Origin: Dermacentor variabilis
Lineage: Eukaryota; Arthropoda; Arachnida; Ixodida; Ixodidae
Length of the DNA: 64,000 nt
Reading direction: 5' to 3'
Assembly: GCF_050947875.1 (NCBI RefSeq)
Contig: NC_134572.1
Span: 117,776,709 to 117,840,708 of the forward strand
Notes under the pieces: model-generated
Databases searched by the model: none
What the model saw: only the letters and a program-made list of their open reading frames with translations
What the model was told of the DNA's origin: nothing
Translations under genes and position numbers: made by a program
In this document: positions 11,206 to 24,300 of the stretch, one piece after another
How the letters are laid out: every line of letters begins with the position of its first letter
Position numbering within the stretch: position 1 is the first letter of the stretch

Positions 11206-13180
11206 GAAAACGTTTTGTGTGTGGGTGTGCATAGTTCAAAAAAAATTGGCGTGGTTGAACGCGGTTAAACCGAGCTTGTCGAGCGATAGCACGGTTTGGT
11301 TTGGGAAAGGACACAGGCGCTGCTCGGCGCCGTCAGCGACTACCGCATCTACAATTGCACCACAAGACAACAAACAGACGCTGCTCGGCGAGGCAGCAGC
11401 AGCAGCGAGCGAGGTGACCTTCATGCTGCGTCTCGCTTCAACGCGAACGAAGCGCCGAAAGCACAGCGCATACGAAGCTAGCTGCACTGGGCGAATTTTG
11501 TACACATCGCAGATCGCTCGGGTGAGGCCTGCGCGACCGCGCACTTCGTCCACATCGCAGATCGCTTTCAAGATATGGGCGCCCACGCGGCGTAACGCAG
11601 CAGCCGCCGGTATATATAATGACAGGCTGTCCCAGTGGACCTTGGCCGAGCTTGAAGGCGATTTACGGAACCAGGCGTTTTCTGGCTTTGCACCTGGGGT
11701 AGTATCTATCGCTCTAAAATTACTGGAACACCAATGCATATCTTCGCAAACTTTGGGACTGCATATGTTAAAATAGGGCCCCTATTTTGTAGCGATGCCT
11801 TTTCCGCTGCTAAATGCCGTTTCGCACTTCGTCAGTGGTCAAAGCGACGCTCCGTCCGCGTTATCAAAGGCATCAGCCGGCCGCTAGCGGTGGATGATAA
11901 AACTGGCATAGAGTCGAGGGGCAGGCATTGCTACAACATAGCGGCAATAGCGGCCCTAAAGCCGGCCAGGGTGAGTACCTGGTCAGCGAAAGTCGTCGAA
12001 ATACCAACCTACCCTCCTGCTCAGCGCTCCTCTCTCGCTCACCCCCTTAGCTTCCGGCGTCAAACGGAACTTGCGTAGTCGCAGCTTCTGGTTTTAAGCG
12101 CAAGCGACGTGACTGCTGCACAGGGGTGCGAGTGTGCAACAAGCGAAAATCCAGTAAGCGGAGCGACCGTAAATGGAAACCCCGGAAGCGGATATTGCGG
12201 TAGCGGAACTGGTATGAACGACGAATCAGGGAGCAGCGGCGCATAGCCAAGGTTGGAGCTACTTAGCAAAAGTGGCGCTGACGCGTGGATAAAGGGGCTT
12301 TAAGCGGCACTGTCGTCATTCTCAAATTCGTTCCAAGTGGATATGACTATCGAGGTCATCGGCTACAATTTGTAAATTGCAGTGTGTGCCACAATTCGTA
12401 TAAAAGTTCACTAACAAATGTACATTTTGATTTTCCGTGGAAATAGTGTCCACCTCAATAAGTAATTCTGATGCATGCCACGGGTAAATAAAAAATTATG
12501 TTAACGATAAAATCCGCATAACCCATGCATGCTGACTAAGTAGTGTGAGTGAACACACCTCCGTTTTGCATAATAAAAATATCTTTCCTGAAGACTTGAT
12601 ATATATAATGTTGGCTTATAGGTATTCAAAAGCACGCGCTTCTCTCATAGGAGTCGCTCATCCTTCAGATTCTTCCCACTGGTCGTGTGCCCATTCTTGT
12701 CCAGTACTCCAGAATAGGTATATGCCACTGTGCCACGAGAGGCACACAAACCTCAAATACAGAAATGCAGCAAAATACGAGTCTTTGTCCTCTGTGCATA
12801 TACCTGCCATCACCATGTTCTTCCCTTGCCAAGTGTTGCGCATCACTTTTGTCCTCACGACATCACTGCACAGATGTCTCGCACTGTGCATCCGCCAGAT
12901 TTTTTTTCATTTTGGCGTGGTGTGCGAGTATAGTGCATAAATATAAGATTGCTAGAGAGTTAAAGTTACCTTTGCAACAAACATACGTAAGGTTTCACAC
13001 AGCACAGAATGAAGGTAAACGCAATTGTAGTTGTATAATATACACACTGCTTGACTGAAGCTTTGGATTCCAATGTGCGTTCAATCTTTTTTTTTTTTTT
13101 ATGTCTGCAGACAAGGTAAACCCCGAAGGGTTTAACATGACCTTTTTCATGCGATTGGCGTCCTTACACTACTAACCCCA
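11206..13180. other. Unclassified sequence, no gene seen
   Basis: A 16-bp direct repeat CACATCGCAGATCGCT occurs at 11503 and 11551. Frames at 11180-11776 (plus) and 11236-11739 (minus) overlap each other and have no known domain. A short GGGCCCC-containing palindrome lies at about 11772. The region 12545-12940 is open on both strands but is not recognised. Confidence 0.45.
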
Positions 13181-13450
13181 CTTTGGTGTGCTGCTAACCG
13201 CTATCGCATGACAATTTCGGAATCTGGGCAAGTGCCCCTTTTTGGCCATGCTCCATGATGAGTATGTACCCGAATAGACAAGCAGGACAGGAGCATTTAG
13301 TGGCACTGGGTATGAGCCACCGAGTGTGCCCCAATAGACAACTTGGGTCACCGAGCAGGGGACACAGCGTATGTGCCAATTCTCAGCCAATGCCACAGAA
13401 TGGGTGTGTACCCGAGTAGACAAGCAGGGCAGCAGGCAAGAAGGGAACAA
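13180..13450. repeat. Degenerate direct-repeat segment
   Basis: Related phrases recur: GTACCCGAATAGACAAGCAGG (about 13266), CCCCAATAGACAACTTGGG (about 13328) and GTACCCGAGTAGACAAGCAGG (about 13408), together with GTGCCAATTCTCAGCCAATGCC-like blocks. This looks like an old minisatellite or an element with internal repeats. It creates open frames on both strands that are not genes. Confidence 0.5.
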
Positions 13451-13929
13451 GTCTGCGACTGAAGCGTCGGAGTGTGGAAAAGGAACTAAAGGGAACACAC
13501 TGGGACACGAGCGTGCACCGAGCGAGGTTGCTACTTCTTGCCCGTTGTCCAGCTTGAGTGTGCACAGAGTGCAAATCAGTGAGCCACACAGAAGTGAAGC
13601 AGCTGGCAACAGAAAGTAAGTCGGCTACAGAGAAGTGCATAAAAGCACATTCCATTTGCATCACTTTGTGCAAGCGTTTCCATCACTAGAGTATCATTTA
13701 TACTTAAAATTTGAGCAGTCGTCAAAGGAATCTGCGCTTGACATCGATTTTCACATAAGTGTGGGATAAGCGCAATTGGTAACAAATCCAAAGCGATGGA
13801 AATCTCCGAATGAGCACTGCAGATTGTAAAGGCATCTTCAGAAATACAATGTGTTGCTACATTGCTTGAATGCCTTTTGCATTCATGTCGATAGATATCT
13901 CGAGATGGGTTCTGCCTAAATTGCCGAGT

Positions 13930-14181
13930 ACCATATACAGTGGCATTCTGAAAATTAATTCCAAGGTCACTTACAAGATCACTGGCTACAATTCGGAAAT
14001 TGCAATATGTGCCGCGAAGTGATAAATTAAGAAGTTACGTAGTATAAAGCTTTGTTATTTGCATGACTTCTCATGCAAGTAACGTCCGCCTCTGAACAAT
14101 TCAGCTCAAGAACTAAAATTATGTTATCTGAAACAGGCGATTTTTAACGATTCCATAAAACTTAAATATGATCACCCTGTA
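13930..14181 (-). repeat. Interspersed repeat ending ATGATCACCCTGTA
   Basis: In reverse complement it starts TACAGGGTGATCATATTTAA and continues with GCACATATTGCAATTTCCGAA and ATTGTAGCCAGTGATC. These blocks are shared with the repeats at 6886-7260 and 9760-10276. It is non-coding. Confidence 0.5.
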
Positions 14182-14593
14182 TATAATCTACTCCTTAACA
14201 TAATTTACTCCATGAGCGGTACAATATTGTCAAAAAATTCGGGGAAGCAAATCACGCACACTCGCAGCACAGAGAGGAAATGTTGCACAAAAATGATACT
14301 TCCGCCAAATCTACCTTCGATGTAAAGCATTTTTTTTACTCCTGAACACTGCTGTAGACAATAAAAGGTCGCTATGATTGCTTATCACAGCAAAATCTGA
14401 TATGATGCACAGGTTCAGGGGGATTAGCTCGTATGGTTAGTAAACTTGCCAGCAAGCGACTTTGCACTTGCATAAAGACAGCTCCAGCTTAAACCCATTC
14501 CAATAATAGGGGATTTCCAAAGAAGACCTCCAATTCGTTCCGCGAAATGAGGAGAAAGAAAGAGGCACCACAAGAGAGGCAAATTCCAACAGG

Positions 14594-14599
14594 TTTATT
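14594..14599 (-). promoter_or_regulatory. Poly(A) signal AATAAA of the R3H-domain gene
   Basis: On the minus strand this is a canonical AATAAA. It is followed within 20-40 bases by a GT- and T-rich stretch (TTGTGGTGCCTCTTTC), as expected of a downstream cleavage element. It is the strongest such signal downstream of the stop codon at 18852, so transcript cleavage near 14570-14585 is inferred. Confidence 0.55.
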
Positions 14600-15389
14600 T
14601 CTTCCTAACATGAGTGATTGCAGCGCATGGGACGTGACACCACGAAACAATTCTGGCAATGTAAAAAAATGTAAAAAAACACCTAGAAAAAACTCTACGG
14701 CCTTTTGTCGTCGTCGTTTTCCACGTATCCAAATTCCCTTGTTTGCAATTTATCGTGACGCCGTCCTTCGGCATTCGGACGTCGTCGTCGTCGTCGTCAC
14801 CCGTTGGCTTGTCCCTGCCCCCTCACGTGTACGTCCCTCGGCCAGAAAGGGGTTAGTGCTTCCCCGCGGCAGTTCTCCGCAGCACGAGGGATCCGAGGTG
14901 TGGAGGGGGGTTACGAGGGAACAACACAGTTCCGATGCCTCGGCCTCTGAGCGGGAACGGAGGACGAGCTGCCAAACGGCAGCAACCAGGCGCTGGCCTT
15001 GTCGCTGTGCTGACGACAAGGATCCGTTCTTGAGCTGACACCTGGCCGCACACGCGTGGCTCACATTTTTGTACACAAGAGGCCGGAAGAACAGCGCTTG
15101 CTTGAACGTAGTGACCGCCCAGACCTCAATGCGGTGCAGAGGGTGTCAGGGACACGTGGTCGGTGTGAGGCGGAGAGGAGGAGGAAGTGGGTCCACGGTG
15201 GGCTGCTGCTGAGGGGGAAACAAGGCCTATGTACTTTTTTTTTTTTTGCTTGCATATGAGATGCGGGTAATTCCCCTTGCTTCTTTTTCCTCCTCCCAGG
15301 TGTTTGTTGCTGCTGCTGCTTTCAATCATGTCCATTTTTATTTGCCAGAAAGTGCGGCAGCTTCGCGGTCAGCTTAGCATGCACGTCCC

Positions 15390-15423
15390 CCATACATCTC
15401 CATACATCTCCATACATCTCCAT
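15390..15423. repeat. Short tandem repeat, 10-bp unit CATACATCTC x3
   Basis: Three perfect copies and a partial fourth. Confidence 0.95.
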
Positions 15424-18400
15424 GGTGTCCTTTTTCTTTAAAACTCTTCACGGAATGTAAAAAAAAAAAAAGACTGTGGCAAAAAAGTCACTGCAACATC
15501 TGCCTTTCTCTCACTCCCTCGGTGCTAACACAAGATTTGCTGTTGGCGCAGAGAACACACTCCACAGATTCCCGAGTCAGGCGCTGAGATAATGCGGAAA
15601 GAAAGCCGAACTGGCCACTGCGAGGGCTGTCCCGCCGTTCTGTTAACAATTGGCACACAAAGCACAGCCTTCACAGCCACTGTCGATCTGTCTCGGCTCC
15701 ACCAGACAGTGGTGAAGAGGATACCACTGCGGCTGCCAATGCATCAGAGAACAGCTGCTGCAACTCTTATAAATATGCCTCTCAATAGTGCAACAATCAA
15801 TCACCTGTATGTACGTCACTCTTCGTGTATATCCAACTCTCACAGTGCCCGGGTCAACGCTCAATGCCCAGGTATAATAAAGCAATGTTCAACTTTTAAT
15901 AAATAAATATTCCTGATGTGATTCTTCTGAAACACTTAACCCCCGAGCACCTCCTTCAAGAGCAAGAAGCGAAAGGGCATAAAACAGGATGACTGGCGGA
16001 GAGGCCAGGGACTGGTAATGCAGTTTGCTCTCATCGCGAAGTGCCTCGCAGAATAAATAAATACTGCCAATCTTTTTTTCTTCGCAGCCTTCTGCGTGAG
16101 AGTGTAACGTGGTCACACACGTCAGAATGATGCAACTTGGTTGGCACACTGGGTCGTAGCACACAGTACGCCATGATGGTGGAGCCACGTTGTAGGGGCT
16201 GGCTCAACACAGGCCAAAATAAAGAGAGGGTGGGGAGGGAAACGACAGGAGTGCCTATGGCCACACGCATGCAATGCCCGCTGCAACCTCTCACTTGGCT
16301 TCCGCGTTTGCTAAAGGCACCGCCGTGCCAAGTGAGACAACTCAAATCATGACAGTCACTTGAAACAGCCCAGGCTAACTGTGCAAGACTCCAGGGAGGG
16401 TGCACACCCATTTCAGGCACACAGCAAAGGTATGGTAAAACCATGTCCGTCCACTAAATGACAAATAGCTGTTGATCCTCTCTGTCAAAATCATCCCCTC
16501 ATGACTGCCTGTCCACAAAGCCCTCCCAGGTACGGACAAATGAAAAAGAAATGCAACAAAAGTTCTAAAAGGCTGTCACAATGTGTTCGAACTTTTAACA
16601 CACCGTGGCGTCGCACACAGACTAGGGTAAAAGAACATGGCTGACACATACACGGGTGTGACCACTGCATCACTCTGAGGCTGCTCCAGAGTCTCCAGCT
16701 AGTCAACATGAGGGCAATGCCTTTTTTTTCATTTCTCCTGCAGAGATCGATGATAATGCTTGCACGTTGCCACCAGCTGATTCTGCTCTAAATCTTCCAG
16801 AGTGCAAAAAACTGGCAGATATGAGAAAAGTACTACACAATGACTAGCAATGCAATGGCTCGAAACTAGGCAAATTGCGAGTTGTGCCAGGTGGGCTCGA
16901 ACACACAGGTTCTTCCCTACAAGGTAACAACCCTAAACTTTGGGCGCAAACAGTGTCTAGAGGGCAAAGCTTCTTCAGAGGGTGCACGCAGGCTGCAACC
17001 AACTCTGACTGCTAGCCAATGCCAGGACAGACAACTATGTTTCACCGTTTCATGCTGCCGAGCCGCTGCCACCTTCGGTGTCATCAAGTCTTGCAGCTGC
17101 CGTAGCACAGTGCTGACAATGTGCTGGCCACAGAACCCCTACTATCCTCTGCACAGGGCATACACATGCCATACATAATTTCGGGCGGGGGTGGGGCACT
17201 GCCCCGTGTGCATCAGCAGTAGTCACCAGAGCTGCTTTGCAATGCTAGCTATGACAAAAACAACCGGTGAGCACTGTTGCACCAGCAATTTGCCAAAAAG
17301 GGTCCTCAGAACAACTGCAAAAAAAACAGCTCTGCACATTTTATGGCAGCAACGGAACGTGGACAGCAAAACACTCCAAACAAATGTAAAAGATAACCTT
17401 TCACCCAACTGCTCCCCCTCCCCTTATAACGCAAATGGCCGGCTCATAACGCTGCCACGAAAACTTGTCCATGAACATATTTTTTTTTTTCCTTAAGGGT
17501 GTAAATCTATCAACATTTTACAAAGGCAGGTGACACTGGTGTCACCTTGGGCTACTCGGAGGCCAGTTTTGTGAGCACTCCTCCAAAACACCTCGGGGTT
17601 TAAGTGTACAGCCTGCATGGCCCACTTCCTAACACACATCCTTGCAGCTGACGGGAACACATCCCATTACCACTCTGTGTGGCTCTACCTTGCACACACA
17701 GTTGGACAGGACACACAGGTAAGAGTCTCGCAAGTTTTCACAGTATTACAACTGTTTTTTGGGAGCATGTGCAAGTTTGGCCTGCCATGAGCCTTTTCAA
17801 GTGCAGTGAGCTCCCGGCTTATTCTTTCATAACCCAGTCTGCTTTGGCGCCAAACCCGACAGGAAACCTCCCTGTGGTGTGTCGGAGATAACGTGACCGA
17901 GCTCTTATAATTGGTCAGACACGACCAACAGAAAAGCTCAAGTTGGGAAAACATTAACTTTACTGTATGAGGGGTGCAGATAGCATAGCATTATCAGTTT
18001 AACAGATGTGCGCAACTTCTCAGAAAGGAAACCAGGGCTACTATATAAGAATGAACCGGTTACCATATTGATCTCCCCCAAAAAAAGACTGTCGGTACCA
18101 CATTGCGGCAGCTTTAGAAGAACCAACACATGCTCACAATGAGCACAATGTGGCAGAATTGAACATTCTTACATTATCGCTACAAATTGTTTCAGATGCA
18201 TCAACAATGTCTTTAGTACATAAAAAAAAGCCAAATTCTAGCACAACTGAAACTGTCGCTGATGCTTTCAAGCACGTGTTTGTTACCTTAAAAACATACC
18301 TGGGGCTCACGGATGTTCCACTCGTGATGTGTTTCGAGCCAACCACAGTGGCCTGAATGTCTTTCCCAGGCGCTCCCCATTTCGAGGGATGCTTTGTAGT

Positions 18401-18851
18401 GTGTCGGAATGGGTAGTACTTTTTCACTCCTTTATGTCTGGTGCCTTAAAGAGTATTTCAAGTGTGTTAGTTGCCATGTAGCAATGATCTCTTCTGGTGG
18501 CTGCGGTATCACCTGGCAAAGAAGCCATACTTGTCAATGTACTGTTTCAATTAATCTTAAGGCGCACTTGGCAGCACAGCATGTGCCCTCCCCTTGACAC
18601 CAGGTAGCCACTGTCCGTGAGAGGTGCTACCCAGAACGAGAAACGATCAAGAGCAAAAATTTACACTTTACATGCCAGACAATCACGCAACTCGCCACAA
18701 GAGGCCACTACTGAACAGCCCCTTGAACCACACAATAGAGTCGCGACAGATTCACTGTGAGGTTTCCTGCCAGGTGGCCGCCGGATGTCCTGCCATGCCC
18801 AGCTCTTTGCATGCTTGGCACTTCTTCGCAGCACATCACCACGAAGAGGCG

Positions 18852-19141
18852 CTAGCTGGATGGAGGTGGTGGGGGTGGCAGCTCGGTGGAGGAAGAAGAG
18901 GCTGCTGTGGGCAAAGGTCGCAGCTGAAAGGACAGGCCAGAGATGAGGAGGGCCCCCTGTGCAGCAGTTGGGGAGTCGAAACAGGCCAGCAGCTGTGACG
19001 GGCTCGTGCCAACCCGCTTCAGCTGCGCCCCGAGCCGCAGCAGGGGCTCCAGCTGCTGCTCCACTTCGGTGGGCGCGAGGCCCTCGGCCAGGCCCAGCAC
19101 TTCCAGCACGTGGCCGCCCCCTGCCGCCACCGCCGTTGTCG
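18852..19141 (-). CDS. Exon 8 (last coding): C-terminal conserved segment and stop
   Basis: The acceptor TTCTACTTCAG precedes 19141, and two bases complete the codon split from the previous exon. The frame then runs 95 residues to TAG at 18854-18852. The first part, from H-V-L-E-V-L-G-L-A-E-G-L through L-L-A-C-F-D-S to F-Q-L-R-P, has the hydrophobic pattern of a small beta-alpha RRM-like fold and matches the C-terminus of R3HDM2 in pattern and position. The last 20 residues are Ser- and Pro-rich. Confidence 0.88.
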
Positions 19142-21284
19142 CTGAAGTAGAACATCGTGCATGGCACCTAAGCGTCCAGCCTTCACAATGACAAAGATGG
19201 AAGCTGTATTCCAGGTTGGCCACTTTCAGCGATACCTTCACTGTTGTGCACCAAGTGCGACGCCCCCCCTCAATAATCATTGCTGCCTCATCAACACCGC
19301 CATTAGGCCAAGCTAGTTCACTTTCTTCTTATTCGTGGATTACATAAATATCTTAACGTCATCGCTCTGCGGGAACCTTCACTGCTCCAAACTGCATTTA
19401 AGACTGCCATTTATCTGAACTGCACATCACACATAATGCCGAATCCCTTCACTTGCTCCCATAGCATGATGTGTCAGAACATGTCTCATTGCAGTGAAGC
19501 GCACATGTTGATTTAGCCAATTCATGCGCAGCACAAGTGGCCTTGCTGAGAGTGACCAATGAAGAATACAGCACCTATTTGTGTGAAACATGGCCCCCTC
19601 CAGGTCCAGCAAATTTCCATTCAAATGACTGCAATGGCTACTCACTTGCCGGCTACACTAAGGCTACACTAGGCAAGCAGTGTCCAACTCTACAGCCAGA
19701 AAAGGCACTACAACAACTTTAACTGGAAATTCGCAGTGGTAAGGAGCAGTGTATAGCCACAGTTCCAGCAGGCTATGCTCCAGAACTCACAGCTACATGC
19801 CCTGTAGTTGTCAGCCAAGGAGTGCAGCCTACACCACTGCTGCGGTGCCAGTTGCCATTCGTGTCAAGATCATGTTTTTTTTTTTTTAATATCCGATTCA
19901 ACGTACAGTAACTGTAAAATCCGGGTAGCACATACCTGCATTGTTCCGCTCTAGGCGCACCTATTCTGTTTTCCCGGCCTGGCTGCCATAGACTGCAATG
20001 TAAATGGTTCCCCACTTAGCGAGCAACTGCTTAATGGAAACAGAAGAGCTTTCCAGGAAAGCTGTGCTACGAGTGACTTTTCTACAGTTTTCTGGCTGCT
20101 GGATTCAGAACCGGCACTGATTTTTCAAGTTGGTTCCCACAAACCATAATCATTACTGGATAACTAAAGGATGCCACATGGCATACAGTGAATCCAATCC
20201 TACTCCACGATTTACCAAAGGTGTAGTAAGTAGTTTAGGTACAGGCTTCATGTGTCCTCTGATAACATTAACGCAGATTGCATATTGTGTGATGAAGCCT
20301 GCCAGCTAGTTCTCAAGAAAACAGGAGCCCATTCAAATACCTTAACAAATCAATAAAGACAAATATTTCTTCTCACATGTTCGTACTTGAAGATTGCTTT
20401 ATATAAGGAAACTTAAGTCAAGAAGCGTAATTCCAAATGTACTAACAAACTGGCAATATCTTCACGTATTGAAAATACTACATACTTGACTTGAAGCACA
20501 AAAAAAAATGGAAACACGAGGACAGAGGAAAGGAACACCAGACAGGACCAGCGCTAACTTCAAACTAAGGTTTATTCTCAAGAAAACCACACATTTTTAT
20601 CTGTCAACACTGATCAAAAGCACACAACATCCTTCACCAAAGCATGCTCCAATCCCCCCAAAAGTTTAAAATAGTTGTAAATTCAATCACGACACTGCTA
20701 TGCGCATAATAACACAAAAAAACCAAAAGCTCCGAGATTGCAAGACATAGAACCAAGCTCTGAATCAGGCCCTTATTATGTGTGCACTAATAACATTGTG
20801 TTAGGAGTGAAAAACGCTTAGTCAAGATATGTTATTTTATTTGTGTGAAGGTTAATCAAAGGTTGGCTGAGACATGTGGAACCGCTTTTGTTTTTGCTTT
20901 CCGCATGCACAAAAATGTCAGCCAGCCCACAATGTTATCAGCGCACACATAAGGGCCTGATTTAGAGCTTGCTTCTATGTTTTGCAACCTTGCAGGTTTT
21001 TGGCTTTTTTCTTTTGTTTGTTTTGTGCGCATAGCGGTGTTGCGATTTAATTTTACTACTATTTTAAACTTTTTGGGGGGACTGGAGTGCGTTTGCGCAA
21101 TGGCCTATTGTGCTTTTGATCAGTAATGCAGTGATTTGGGCTTGTTGGTAAGACATTGTGAGGCTTATAGCATGTGAAAAGACAAGGACCTGTCGACAGA
21201 TAAAAACGTGTGGTTTTCCGAGAACAAAATTTAGTTTGAAGTTAGCATTCGTCCTGCCTGGTGTTCCTTTCCTCTGTCCTCGTC

Positions 21285-21353
<69 letters not shown>

Positions 21354-24300
21354 CCCCCCTGCTTCCACGTCAAGTATGCAGTCTCACAAACTCACCCAAA
21401 TTTCATCACTTATATGAATACACTAGCCATTATGAAAGCAAATCTTAACAATTCTTGTTATCAGCCACAGTTGTTGATTTTTTTTTTCTTTAGGTTTCAT
21501 GAACATCAAACAGGTTAACACAGAGCCGCACAGAGCACAGAGCCGCAGCACACTGGCTGCCTGCTGCTGGCCAATGTAAGCGTAATTCCACCTGGAGGGG
21601 CGCAGCTTTGCACTCGCTGCAGCCTCCCAGTTTCGGTTTCGCGTGCTATAATAGCCAAATTTTGTCGTGCCACAGTTACGCTGGTAATCGTATTTTTCCA
21701 GGTCCGAAAGTTGATATGGCTTGTATGGAGAGCTCGCTTCAATTTCCCAATTACAATGAGCCCAATGAAACTAAATGTTTATAAGTCGATGGACTTTTGT
21801 TAATTAGCCACCACTTATCATGTATCATTTTTCGCCCCATGGTTGCCACTACTGACGACATGCTTCTAAAGGAACAGACCTTTTACTTCAATATAGTTGC
21901 TTTTAAATATTACTTAAAAGGTTTGTAGAAACACCCAGTATTCTTGCACTCATCAGTCTTTTTGCATGGCCAAGTTTCCAGGTCAATAGGAGCTGGCATG
22001 TTCATTTAGAATTAACTCTATTTTTGTTGGAAACAAGAAGGCCAATGTAAAAGCTATCGAAATTGCCACTTCGAGAAATGTGTCACTGCAAGAAGTAATG
22101 ACAAATAAAATTGTCGTCCACCTGGCTATGGCACAAAGCTACAAAGGAAACCCATCCAGGTTTCTCAGAAACAAGGCCTTGGAGTTCAAGAAAATCTCAT
22201 CCTGGTCCATGGATCGAACCTTGGACCAACGCCTTTCCAAGCCAGTTGCTCTACCATTTGTGCTAACCAGCAGCTCATTTGTATGCGTTTCCTTGGTTGC
22301 TTCGAGCTACAGACAGGTGGATGACAATCTTCCCTTTCATGAACCTTCCTCCACTTTGTGAGCTTCCACAGAACTGGTTTGCTGTAAGAAGTAATGATAA
22401 CCAGTTTCTGACCCCTTTTCATTAAACTTCATCCATCTCTCAAAGCATGTATAGAAATACAGGACAATTCTTTTGTTACCTCTTTTTCACGGCACCATAA
22501 CCAAAGTAAAACATGAAGGGGCATTGAAGCAGTTTTCTAGGTAATCATAGAATGGCCTCACTATTAAAGGACGTCATCTCACGAATGTCATCCTGCAAAA
22601 ACTTTCCGAATCCTCCAACTTTAAGTTATTGCCCCAGTACCCCTGGCTTTCTCTTTTTTGCCTTCACTAGTACGCCGGAAGTTACACAGCAGAGAAGACA
22701 AGGGGGCTAAGCCCTGGCCGAAAGTTGAGTGTCCCAGCATTGAAAGGGCTTGTCACGACACCCCATGGCAGCTGCAGTAAGACTACAATACGCAGCACAT
22801 TGCTGCCATCTTGGAGGCCTCACGCAGTTGATGCAGCTACGCAGAGCACAAAGATGAAAACTTTTCCGTCTTTTGAGATCGCAGACATATACATTCTTCA
22901 TCTATTTAACTAAGAATTAGCAATTACATTTTTCTGAGAATGGCCTCGCAATCCCAAGATCAACTAGTAGCATTGGCAGGCCAGCTGCTTTCGAAGATGC
23001 GTTGCGGAAGCACGAACAAGTGATTTTTCACTGTCTCTGACACGAGATTGTCAATGCCCTGCTGCATTCTGTGCAGCAATATTTGGCTCGCATGTTAACA
23101 GCAGCCTCTAAGACAGATTGACAATGTTTTCTTACTATATTCAAAACGTGTTTCAAGGCCCTTTTAAGGTCCACAAGAACTCAATAACTGCACCACCCCA
23201 AAAGCAATGAAGGCAGTGTTGGGACTACACAAACGTGAAGCAACGAATTCAAAGCAGCAGCAAGACAATGCACACAGTAAGAACCCAGCACTCCACCATT
23301 CCAAATTAAATGAAGATTAAGCAGAGCAGCAAAAGCTCTGCTTAAACATGAGCACTAGCCTCGCGCACCTTGCCGCGGTACGTGGCAGTGACAACGTGGC
23401 CTATACGAGGAAAGCAGACCCAATTTGTTCAATTTGAAGTTGCTGGATAGCATTCAGCAGTCCGAAAGTTTAGTTACCAACAAAAGTGCGTGGTAACCAA
23501 AACAGTAGCTTGGCAGTGTCAAAAAGCTGGACAACATGCTTGCCAGCAAGCAAGCAGCAAGCACCAGCTTAACAAGCCGCTTGCCACCATCAGAAAGCCT
23601 GGCACATACACCGAAACTTGGGTCAAGTTTTCTTTCCAAAAAGTTACGTGGAGAAGCACAACCTCATTTATATAGCTGCCTTGGTAACAATATTAATTAG
23701 CTGGCAAGTTTGGTGATGTATGGGTTAGAGTTGTGGGCCTTGAGGAAATATGAAGCTTCATCCCTTCAAGCTCTGGTGCTTACTCTTGAGTCGTGAGAAG
23801 TACATGGACTGCAGGATGAACCAATATCTGTTTTATGTAAGACTAAACCCAAATGTTCCTTTGAAACAAAGATAATGAAACTAAAGCTTCCTTATTTGGG
23901 TCATGTCACGAAGGCTACCAATTCTATGGAAAGTAATTTAATGCTCACTAAAGTGGAATGTAGGAGAAAACTGGGACGCCAGTGCACGTGACGGTTAGAT
24001 GGGATTCTTCAGGCCACTTGGAAGCATTTCAGTGAGTTTTAAGAGCCTTTCTTAAGCAGAGCTCATTGGCGTTTGTATATTCACCAAGCGTCGAAAGCAA
24101 GTGAATGGTACATAACGAGCTATGTAATGAAGAACAAGAGGGGAAAGATCGGTAAGAAAAAATTTTCAACAAAGTAGCAAAGGTGGATACCTTGTTGCTG
24201 TGAACATGAAAATTCTGCAATTCAAGACCGTGCAAATGTGCCTTCAACTGTCTCAGGCTCTGTACAAAAACATTATGAAAGAATATACAGAAGCAAATCA

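Larger units (their letters stand above)
14575..18851 (-). other. Inferred 3' UTR of the R3H-domain gene
   Basis: Lies between the TAG at 18852-18854 and the poly(A) signal at 14594. I see no transposon here, in sharp contrast to the rest of the window. Simple repeats are a TCG run (14781-14799) and three CATACATCTC units (15390-15423). Another AATAAA on this strand near 15340 could give a shorter form. The frames within it are shadows. Confidence 0.45.

Noticed and set aside
11180..11776. 198-codon plus-strand frame overlapping a 167-codon minus frame
   Set aside because: Starts inside the end of a TTAA element, overlaps an antisense frame, and shows no domain or splice support.
12545..13058. 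Overlapping frames on both strands (131, 123, 77 codons)
   Set aside because: Not similar to any family I know; no splice or repeat evidence that favours either strand.
13172..13673. 145-codon minus-strand frame with Cys/Ser/Leu-rich text
   Set aside because: It is generated by the degenerate direct repeats (GTACCCGAATAGACAAG words) and overlaps other open frames.
14547..15038. 163-codon plus-strand frame
   Set aside because: Lies antisense in the inferred 3' UTR, includes a TCG microsatellite, and has no recognisable domain.
21158..21518. Poly-Ile/poly-Leu frames
   Set aside because: Translation of the ATT microsatellite.
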